Assembly: GCA_003220985.1 (NCBI GenBank)
Contig: QHTY01000003.1
Location: forward strand, 1 to 5,900
Source: Gemmatimonadota bacterium
GTDB taxonomy: Bacteria > Gemmatimonadota > Gemmatimonadetes > Gemmatimonadales > GWC2-71-9
DNA length: 5,900 nt
Reading direction: 5' to 3'
Each line of letters opens with the position of its first letter. Within the stretch, counting starts at the first letter, position 1. Positions 1-4,339 of the stretch are shown in pieces. The notes below the pieces were generated by a model. That model had not been told where the DNA came from. It was given only the letters and a program-made list of their open reading frames with translations, and did no database searches. Position numbers and translations under genes: made by a program.

Positions 1-261
1 TCGAGCGCGGGAAGGTCGACGTCGAGGAGCAGTAGCGGCGGCTGCGTGCTGCCCCGCGTGTCGATTTTCTTGAGCAGGTCCAGCGCTTCGCGCCCGTTGC
101 GAAAATGCAGGAAGCGATAGCCGCGCGCCTCGAGTCCAAAGGTGAGGAGCTCGGCGAGCGCCGGATCGTCTTCGACAACGATGACTTCGGGGACGTCGGT
201 CTTTTCGCCCGGCGGCGATGGTTCAGGTTGCGGAGCGATCGTGCGTGGTGCGTCGTGCGTC
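1..261 (-). pseudogene. Response-regulator receiver (REC) domain, out of frame with its Hpt partner, cut by the left edge
   Basis: Read on the minus strand, this frame gives a Pro-rich linker (APQPEPSPPGEKTD) and then the first two thirds of a CheY-like receiver domain. Visible parts are strand beta-1 with the acidic pair (VIVVEDDPALAELL), helix alpha-1, the segment GYRFLHFRNGREALDLLKK, and beta-3 with the expected phospho-accepting Asp (LLLLDVDLPAL; Asp codon at 21-23). The conserved Thr/Ser and Lys, and any output domain, lie beyond the window. The frame is open from 308 (a TAG lies at 309-311) but has no ATG, GTG or TTG before the domain, so it cannot easily be translated independently. 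It is most simply the C-terminal continuation of the Hpt protein, displaced by one base modulo three. It may be a true pseudogene, a phase-variable gene or a sequencing artefact. An output domain such as GGDEF could follow, but that is not visible here. Confidence 0.75.
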
Positions 262-633
262 GGACGATGGAGTTGGTGCGACGGCTTGTTTCGTAAACAG
301 CGCGGAGGCTAACCGACGGACGTATCCGCGCGCTGCCTGGCCGCGATCCGCGACGCCATTCCCAGGGTGTTCGAGCCACTGCTTGGCGGCTTCCTCGAGC
401 TCGGCGGCGACCACGGAGGCCTGCGGGAAACCGAAGGATCCGGCGGAACCGCGCAGACGATGGGCGTCGCGGCGCAGGTCCTCGATTGCGGCCGTGTCAT
501 CGCCCGCGGCGATCAGCCGTTCGGCCAGTTCTGCGATCGCCCCCAGCTGATCGCGGGCTCCTTGCAGGTACTCGTCACGTGCTCCGGGGGGCAGCCCGAA
601 GTCGTCGACCTGGGGGGGGCTCACGGGCTCCAA
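223..633 (-). CDS. Hpt (histidine phosphotransfer) domain, N-terminal part of a disrupted Hpt-REC protein
   Basis: This frame encodes 136 residues. Residues about 20-115 look like an Hpt four-helix bundle, a cytoplasmic phosphorelay intermediate that passes phosphate between histidine kinases and receiver domains. The diagnostic motif is HRLRGSAGSFGF with phospho-acceptor His58, followed by an amphipathic Ala/Glu-rich helix. The start used is TTG at 633; a GTG at 624 is an alternative, and neither has a strong Shine-Dalgarno. After about residue 115 the frame enters a Pro/Ala-rich linker and ends in TGA at 223-225. Immediately downstream a receiver domain lies in another frame that has no ATG, GTG or TTG of its own ahead of the domain. 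I therefore infer that the two were one protein, now split by a frame change inside a 7-bp tandem repeat at 241-261. The Hpt identification is firm; whether a free Hpt protein is made is unknown. Confidence 0.8.
   Translation of the reverse strand: MEPVSPPQVDDFGLPPGARDEYLQGARDQLGAIAELAERLIAAGDDTAAIEDLRRDAHRLRGSAGSFGFPQASVVAAELEEAAKQWLEHPGNGVADRGQAARGYVRRLASALFTKQAVAPTPSSDARRTTHDRSAT
241..261. repeat. Three-copy 7-bp tandem repeat in the Hpt-REC linker
   Basis: On the plus strand the units are GTGCGTG (241-247), GTGCGTC (248-254) and GTGCGTC (255-261), the last two identical. The unit length is 1 modulo 3, so gaining or losing one copy changes the reading frame. Deleting one copy in silico joins the Hpt frame to the REC frame and gives an uninterrupted linker reading SSDAPRTIAPQPEPSPPG, typical of inter-domain linkers. 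Confidence 0.85.
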
Positions 634-798
634 GATATAACTAGCTTGACGTTCGACCTAATGACTGACCCTGCTGTAGGGTTGTGCGCCACCTGCCGGT
701 GGGTTCGGCTGGTCACGAACCGGCGGGGGTCCGTCTTCTATCGGTGCTTGCGCGCCGACACGGATCCCCCCGATCCCCGCTTCGTCCGTTATCCGTCG

Positions 799-1038
799 TT
801 ACCGGTTTTGCAATGCCCCGGTTACGACCGGCGCGACACGCTTGCTCAACCCGAGCGCGATAACGACCAACGCTAGCGCATCGCAGACCTCGGCGACGAT
901 ATGCGCGAAGAGAAAATTGGTCAGGCCGGCGTGATAGGTGATGTACGAAAGGTCCGCGAGGATGAAGAGCAGGAACCCGGATCCCCTGAAGGGGGAGGCC
1001 TGAAGGACGCGCAGGCCGTCCCCCTGCGTGGGTCTCAA
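799..1038 (-). CDS. Probable small membrane protein, function unknown
   Basis: About 79 residues if the TTG at 1038 is used. Two hydrophobic stretches are visible: FLLFILADLSYITYH, and the segment from FLFAHIVAEV to LALVVIALGL. A short basic tail (SKRVAP...) ends in TAA at 799. The third codon positions of the hydrophobic part are strongly G/C, as in real genes nearby, which supports coding. Upstream of 1038 the frame stays open to a GTG at 1098, but that stretch is Arg-rich with AGA and other A-ending codons and looks non-coding, so I prefer the later start. Neither start has a clear ribosome-binding site. I do not recognise a family. It lies upstream of the Hpt-REC gene on the same strand (165 bp gap) and is divergent from the HD-protein gene. 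It could be a remnant of a longer membrane protein. Confidence 0.45.
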   Translation of the reverse strand: MRPTQGDGLRVLQASPFRGSGFLLFILADLSYITYHAGLTNFLFAHIVAEVCDALALVVIALGLSKRVAPVVTGALQNR

Positions 1039-1168
1039 GCGAATTCTGTGCCGACCCCCTCTGCGCCCTGGTTTGTGGTCGTTTGTGATGCTTCTCACTT
1101 GCAGATTGCCCAGCCGTCGTTCACTTTGTTGCCGCGCGCTCTATCTCCTTAGCAGAAAGGGCCTTGTG

Positions 1169-2050
1169 ATGCAGCGGTTCGTCTTGAAGAATTTCGAGCG
1201 CATCCTGGTCCTTCTGCTCGTGGCCTCCATGCTCGCCATCAATTCACTGATCGAGCAGAAGTTCGCGTTCCTCAACTTCTATTATCTGCCCATCATCATG
1301 GCCGGCTTCTACGGCGGCCGGCGGTTTGCGGTGGGGTCCGGCCTGTTCGTCGTGACGCTCGTCCTCTATTTCCAGGCCACCGAGGGGATGGGAATGGAAG
1401 CCGGCCTGACTCAGGACGCGTTGTTGACGCTGGTCCCGTGGGGCGGCTTCCTGATTCTGACCGGCTATGTGGTCGGCGGCCTTGCCGAGCAGCGCGCTGC
1501 ACGCCTTGCGGACCTCAAGAACGCATACCTCGCGACCTTGGAAGTTCTCACCTTCCACATCGAATCGGCTGAGACGAATCAGGAGGGACATTCGACCCGG
1601 GTTGCGGAGCTCGCCGCGGCCATGGGCGCGGAATTGAAGCTGTCGGACACCGAGCTCGAGAACCTGCGGATTGCGTCCCTGCTGCACGAGGTCGGGACCG
1701 TCGATCAGCGACTGCTGAAGCTGCTGTCGCGTTCGGTCACCGATGAGTCCGTCGCCGTCGCGCGTGCGCTGCGTGGCGCGGCCGAAATCATCGCCGAGTA
1801 CTCGCATTACTACGAAATCGTCGGCGATGATTGGGACATCGAGGCGCTGCCGATGGCAATTACCGTGAAAGTGCTGGCGGTCGCCGATGCATTCGAAACA
1901 CTGCAGATGGCGACGCCGGTGCGGCCGGCATTCACGCGCTGGAGCGCGTTGGAGGAAGTCGAGAAAGGCGCCGGCCGCACCTTCGCGCGCGAAGCGGTGC
2001 GCGCGCTACGAGTCGTGGCCGGCCGTCCGGAGGCGCTGCGCGCTAGCTAG
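1169..2050 (+). CDS. Membrane-anchored HD / HD-GYP-like signalling protein with degenerate active site
   Basis: The protein has 293 residues. The ATG at 1169 is chosen because AGAAAGG at 1154-1160 lies 8 bp upstream; GTG at 1166 is an alternative. The N-terminus has three to four membrane segments, at about residues 11-28, 36-50, 53-70 and 88-105, in the compact style of sensory HD-GYP and GGDEF proteins. A linker helix (AEQRAARLADLKNAYLATLE) leads into an HD-type domain at about 125-290. Recognisable elements are HSTRVAELAAAMG (His141), SLLHEVG (His173-Glu174) and VLAVADAFETL (Asp240). In active HD-GYP cyclic-di-GMP phosphodiesterases these read HSxRV, LLHDxGK and ADxFDAL, with HHE and GYP motifs between. 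Here the HD pair is His-Glu, the Lys after the Gly is missing, HHE is replaced by SHYYE, and GYP is absent. I infer a catalytically impaired or repurposed member, perhaps a ligand sensor. The stop codon overlaps that of the convergent downstream gene. Confidence 0.85.
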   Translation: MQRFVLKNFERILVLLLVASMLAINSLIEQKFAFLNFYYLPIIMAGFYGGRRFAVGSGLFVVTLVLYFQATEGMGMEAGLTQDALLTLVPWGGFLILTGYVVGGLAEQRAARLADLKNAYLATLEVLTFHIESAETNQEGHSTRVAELAAAMGAELKLSDTELENLRIASLLHEVGTVDQRLLKLLSRSVTDESVAVARALRGAAEIIAEYSHYYEIVGDDWDIEALPMAITVKVLAVADAFETLQMATPVRPAFTRWSALEEVEKGAGRTFAREAVRALRVVAGRPEALRAS

Positions 2051-2054
2051 CGCG
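2039..2054. repeat. 16-bp perfect palindrome spanning two convergent stop codons
   Basis: CGCGCTAGCTAGCGCG is a perfect inverted repeat centred between 2046 and 2047. It contains the TAG of the HD protein (2048-2050) and, on the other strand, the TAG of the 89-residue membrane protein (2047-2049). It could fold at both mRNA 3' ends, but there is no T-tract, so I do not call it an intrinsic terminator. Confidence 0.7.
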
Positions 2055-2316
2055 AATCGGGTGGCGGTGCGTTGCGACCGCTCGCCACACCGCCCGCGAC
2101 ACCAACACCCAACGCCACGGCCGTTCCCACTCCGACGGCGGGGAGAAACATCACCGGCAGCAATGCAACCGCCGCAACCGTACCGGCGACCAGCGGCGCG
2201 GCGGGTTTCTGTATGGCGTCCACAAACCGCAGTCGACGCCGCACGAAGCTTCGTGTGACCGCAAAGCCGCCCACGAGCGCCGTCGCGGCAAGGCCGAGTC
2301 CCAGAAAGAACAACAT
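2047..2316 (-). CDS. Small membrane protein, 89 aa, function unknown
   Basis: The start is well supported: ATG at 2316 follows AGGAG with a 7-bp spacer. Residues 1-20 (LFFLGLGLAATALVGGFAV) form one membrane segment, possibly a signal anchor. A basic stretch, SFVRRRLR, follows. Residues about 40-80 are a long Ala/Val/Gly-rich hydrophobic region that can make one or two more helices (VAGTVAAVALLPVMFLPAVG, then TAVALGVGVAGGVASG). The tail is short and polar. By the positive-inside rule the Arg cluster should be cytoplasmic. I recognise no family or catalytic motif. It is convergent with the HD-protein gene (stops overlap) and divergent from the TPR gene (63 bp between starts), so it is probably transcribed alone. 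The good ribosome-binding site and full-length open frame make it likely to be real. Confidence 0.72.
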   Translation of the reverse strand: MLFFLGLGLAATALVGGFAVTRSFVRRRLRFVDAIQKPAAPLVAGTVAAVALLPVMFLPAVGVGTAVALGVGVAGGVASGRNAPPPDSR

Positions 2317-2379
2317 GATGTCTCTCCTGTAGGTACCGCGCTGTACGCAACTTGCGCGAGCGGCGTTTCAGGCGCAATT

Positions 2380-2874
2380 GTGGGCGCGATGGCCAAGGGC
2401 CCCCAGTACAGCGACGCGACTGATGTCATTCGTCTGTTCCGCGTGGCAACGTGGTTCGGGCCCGCGTGTTTCATCATGCTGTCGTTCTTGTGGGGCTTCA
2501 TGTGGAACAAGGGGTGGATCTCGGACGGCGTCTTTGTCGTCCTGCTGATCCTGAATGTCCCGATCACCGTCGCCGGAGTCTTCGTGATTCACCGCGCGGT
2601 CGGCGAGGTCTCGGTGTTCATGGTCAAGACGATGTTCGCGGACGGCGACATTCCGCCGCCGCCGACCTACCCGCGCCAGGATGTGTTGATTGCGCAGGGG
2701 AAGTATGCGGAGGCGGCGGACTGGTTTCGCGATCATCTGCGGATCGAGCCCGGCGACCACGAAGCGCGGCTCCGGCTTGCGCATCTGCTGGAGATGCGTC
2801 TCACAGGGTACGATGAAGCAGGAGCGACTCTATCTCGAAGTCCGCAACGCGCGGCCTGCCGCGAATGCGAGTGA
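2380..2874 (+). CDS. Membrane-anchored TPR-like protein, N-terminal part of a frameshifted gene
   Basis: The frame starts with GTG at 2380 (ATG at 2389 is an alternative; a weak AGG lies 7 bp upstream of the GTG). Residues about 22-42 and 50-70 are two membrane helices (CFIMLSFLWGFMW; GVFVVLLILNVPITVAGVFV). A Pro-rich hinge (DIPPPPTYPRQD) and TPR-like helices follow: VLIAQGKYAEAADWFRDHL, then PGDHEARLRLAHLLEMRL. The true homologous part ends near residue 147 (GYDEA, base 2820). The remaining residues (GATLSRSPQRAACRECE) look like out-of-frame read-through to TGA at 2872-2874. Dropping one G at 2821/2822 gives GYDEAERLYLEVRNAR and continues for 80 more residues, so the intact protein would be about 227 residues. 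Such proteins usually scaffold protein-protein contacts at the membrane; the partner is not indicated. I take it as one gene broken by a one-base insertion. Confidence 0.7.
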   Translation: MGAMAKGPQYSDATDVIRLFRVATWFGPACFIMLSFLWGFMWNKGWISDGVFVVLLILNVPITVAGVFVIHRAVGEVSVFMVKTMFADGDIPPPPTYPRQDVLIAQGKYAEAADWFRDHLRIEPGDHEARLRLAHLLEMRLTGYDEAGATLSRSPQRAACRECE

Positions 2875-3064
2875 GCAGCTGCGCGCGACCAACGGTTTGA
2901 TCGATCTATACCGAAAGCTGGGGCGGACCGGCCGTCTCAAGGTCGAGCTGGCCCGCTTTGTCGACCGCTACCGGGGAACGCCGCTGGCCGCCGGCGCCGA
3001 GCGAGAGCTCAAGGAGTTGAAGGCAGCCGACCCTACCAGCGAATCGCCGCGCTCCCCCAGGTGA
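2813..3064 (+). pseudogene. C-terminal part of the frameshifted TPR-like protein
   Basis: This is the continuation of the preceding gene in the next frame. From about 2822 it reads ERLYLEVRNARP, then LRATNGLIDLYRKLGRTGRL, KVELARFVDRYRGTPLA and ERELKELKAADP, ending in TGA at 3062-3064. The helical, Leu/Ala/Arg-rich pattern carries on the TPR-like repeats of the upstream frame, and third positions remain G/C-rich. An in-frame ATG at 2813 could in principle start an 83-residue fragment but has no ribosome-binding site (upstream is TCACAGGGTACG) and falls inside the preceding coding frame. The last 32 bp overlap the end of the convergent ketosynthase gene. The best reading is a single gene with one inserted G; two genuine overlapping genes are less likely. 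Confidence 0.65.
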
Positions 3065-4028
3065 ATCCCGATCCGAACGCCGTCAGCACGAGGATGTCGC
3101 CTTGCTTCAGGCGCCCGGCGGCCAGCGCTTCATCGAGGGCAATCGGGATCGAGGCAGCGGTCGTGTTGCCGTACTTCTGGATGTTGTTGTAGACCTGATC
3201 GTCCCGTAGCCCGGCGGCCTTCTGGACCATTTCGATGATGCGCAGGTTGGCCTGGTGGGGAACGAGGAGTTTGACGTCGGCGGGAGTGAGGCGGTTGGCT
3301 GCGAGCGCGATGGCGACGGACTCCGGCATCTTGAGCGAGGCGAACTTGAAGACATCGCGCCCGTCCATCACGGCGCGGTGCAGCCCCTGCTCCAGCATCT
3401 CCACGCTGACGTACGGATCGTGCGCGAGACCTGGCCCATCGACCCACAGCTTCTCGGCGTGGCGGCCGTCGGCAAAGATGTGCGTGGACAAGACGCCCCT
3501 GCCGTCGTCGTCAATCGGGCCGAGGACGGCCGCGCCGGCGCCGTCGCCGAACAGCACCGCGGTGTCGCGCCCGCGCGTCGTCTTGTCCAGCCCGCGGGAA
3601 TGCACCTCGGCACCGACCAACAGGATGTTCTGGTACTGGCCGGTGCGGATCCAGGCGTCGGCGATCGAGAGTCCATAGATGAAGCCGCTGCATTGATTGC
3701 GCACGTCGACGGCCGGAATGTCGGTGAGACCAAGCTCGCGCTGCAGAAAGACGCCGTTGCCCGGCTCGAAGTGATCCGGCGTGCAGGTGCAATAGATGAT
3801 GCAGTCGATATCACTCGCCGAGAGTCCCGCCTTCGCGAGCGCTTTTTGCGAGGCTTCGCGCGCGAGGCCGACGCCCGTCTCGCCGGTATCGACCCAGTAG
3901 CGCGTCTTGATGCCGCTGCGCTGCACGATCCACTCGTCCGACGTGTCCATCAGCTGCGCGAGATCGTCGTTGGTGACGAGGCGCGCGGGGACGTGAAAGC
4001 CCGTGGACAGAAATGCGGTGCGTGACAT
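3033..4028 (-). CDS. fabH: Beta-ketoacyl-ACP synthase III-like enzyme (KAS III)
   Basis: The protein has 331 residues and is complete from ATG to TAG, slightly longer than E. coli FabH (317). KAS III enzymes start fatty-acid synthesis in the cytoplasm by condensing an acyl-CoA with malonyl-ACP. The N-terminal thiolase half has the family opening (GFHVPARLVTNDDLA, then TSDEWIVQRSGIKTR). The nucleophile is Cys113 in NQCSGFIYGL. The glycine-rich LFGDGAGAAVLG follows at 159-170. The C-terminal half has His258 in VPHQANLRIIE and Asn288 in YGNTTAASIP, completing the Cys-His-Asn triad that marks KAS III rather than KAS I/II. The C-terminus GSGFTWGSAAIRW is also typical. No other fab genes or acpP are adjacent, so it may be a second or specialised copy (for example with altered acyl-CoA preference); the symbol is by family resemblance. 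It is divergent from the 85-residue gene and convergent with the TPR gene, overlapping it by 32 bp. Only weak ribosome-binding sequence precedes the ATG at 4028. Confidence 0.92.
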   Translation of the reverse strand: MSRTAFLSTGFHVPARLVTNDDLAQLMDTSDEWIVQRSGIKTRYWVDTGETGVGLAREASQKALAKAGLSASDIDCIIYCTCTPDHFEPGNGVFLQRELGLTDIPAVDVRNQCSGFIYGLSIADAWIRTGQYQNILLVGAEVHSRGLDKTTRGRDTAVLFGDGAGAAVLGPIDDDGRGVLSTHIFADGRHAEKLWVDGPGLAHDPYVSVEMLEQGLHRAVMDGRDVFKFASLKMPESVAIALAANRLTPADVKLLVPHQANLRIIEMVQKAAGLRDDQVYNNIQKYGNTTAASIPIALDEALAAGRLKQGDILVLTAFGSGFTWGSAAIRW

Positions 4029-4075
4029 GTACGCTCTGGGTTGCGAGTGGCTATCGTGGTACCCAAGATTACCGC
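4029..4075. promoter_or_regulatory. Short divergent intergenic region, probable promoter area
   Basis: These 47 bp separate the starts of the ketosynthase (minus) and the 85-residue gene (plus), so promoters for one or both should lie here or just inside the genes. On the plus strand TTGCGA (4051-4056) and CAAGAT (4074 side, about 4064-4069 region) sit at roughly sigma-70 spacing, but the second box matches the consensus at only three of six positions. The placement would make the plus-strand transcript nearly leaderless. The boxes are speculative; only the geometry is solid. Confidence 0.25.
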
Positions 4076-4333
4076 ATGGATCTCACGGTGACTAGGCAAC
4101 AGTACGAAGCGGTGCGCAATGTGAAGCACCTCCCCGACGTGTTGAAGAACGTCCTAGACAAGGCGAAACAAAACGCGGACGGCCACGTGCTGCACCTCAC
4201 CTACGAAGAGGCGACGGCATTGAACGAGCTGGCAGCCTGGAACGTGCATTCCGACGCGGCGGGCAATGTCACGCCCGAGTCGCAGCTGTTCGACGATCTG
4301 GTCCGGGCGATACTTACACATCCTGAATACTGA
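4076..4333 (+). CDS. Conserved-looking small protein, 85 aa, function unknown
   Basis: An 85-residue soluble protein that I do not recognise. It reads MDLTVTRQQYEAVRNV, then LPDVLKNVLDKAKQN, a beta-like GHVLHLTYEEATALNELAAW, and a C-terminal helix SQLFDDLVRAILTHPEY. It has no cysteine, signal peptide or membrane segment, and looks like a compact alpha/beta or helical domain. The open frame extends upstream to 4013, but that would overlap the divergent ketosynthase start and encode a Cys-rich unlikely leader, so the ATG at 4076 is preferred. No Shine-Dalgarno precedes it, which could mean leaderless translation. The stop at 4331-4333 is 6 bp from the peptidase start, and the ribosome-binding purines of the peptidase overlap it, so the two are probably co-transcribed and perhaps translationally coupled. 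That proximity does not establish a shared function. Confidence 0.65.
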   Translation: MDLTVTRQQYEAVRNVKHLPDVLKNVLDKAKQNADGHVLHLTYEEATALNELAAWNVHSDAAGNVTPESQLFDDLVRAILTHPEY

Positions 4334-4339
4334 GGGGGA

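Noticed and set aside
640..690. TTGACG at about 645 as a sigma-70 promoter on the plus strand
   Set aside because: No acceptable -10 box lies 16-18 bp downstream, and the nearest plus-strand gene starts more than 500 bp away.
702..721. Hairpin GGTTCG / CGAACC with an 8-base loop as a terminator or RNA element
   Set aside because: A 6-bp stem with no U-tract is expected by chance in GC-rich DNA. It does not fit a tRNA T-arm, and there is no supporting gene end next to it.
762..776. GGATC / GATCC inverted repeat around five C residues, considered as a terminator for the small membrane gene
   Set aside because: The stem is only 5 bp and has no T-run on either strand.
1244..1807. A 187-codon minus-strand open frame inside the HD-protein gene
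   Set aside because: It is antisense to membrane segments and the HD motifs, which explain the sequence better, and its composition is Arg/Gln/Gly-rich.
2811..2830. Programmed ribosomal frameshift in the TPR gene
   Set aside because: There is no slippery heptamer, no adjacent internal Shine-Dalgarno at the right distance, and no obvious downstream pseudoknot. A one-base insertion explains it more simply.
3255..4025. A 256-codon plus-strand open frame opposite the ketosynthase
   Set aside because: It is antisense to a complete, motif-verified KAS III gene. The frame stays open because of the G/C third-position bias and shows no domain of its own.
4013..4075. Upstream extension of the 85-residue protein to 4013
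   Set aside because: The added residues (RCVTCTLWVASGYRG) overlap the ketosynthase start on the other strand and look unlike coding sequence.
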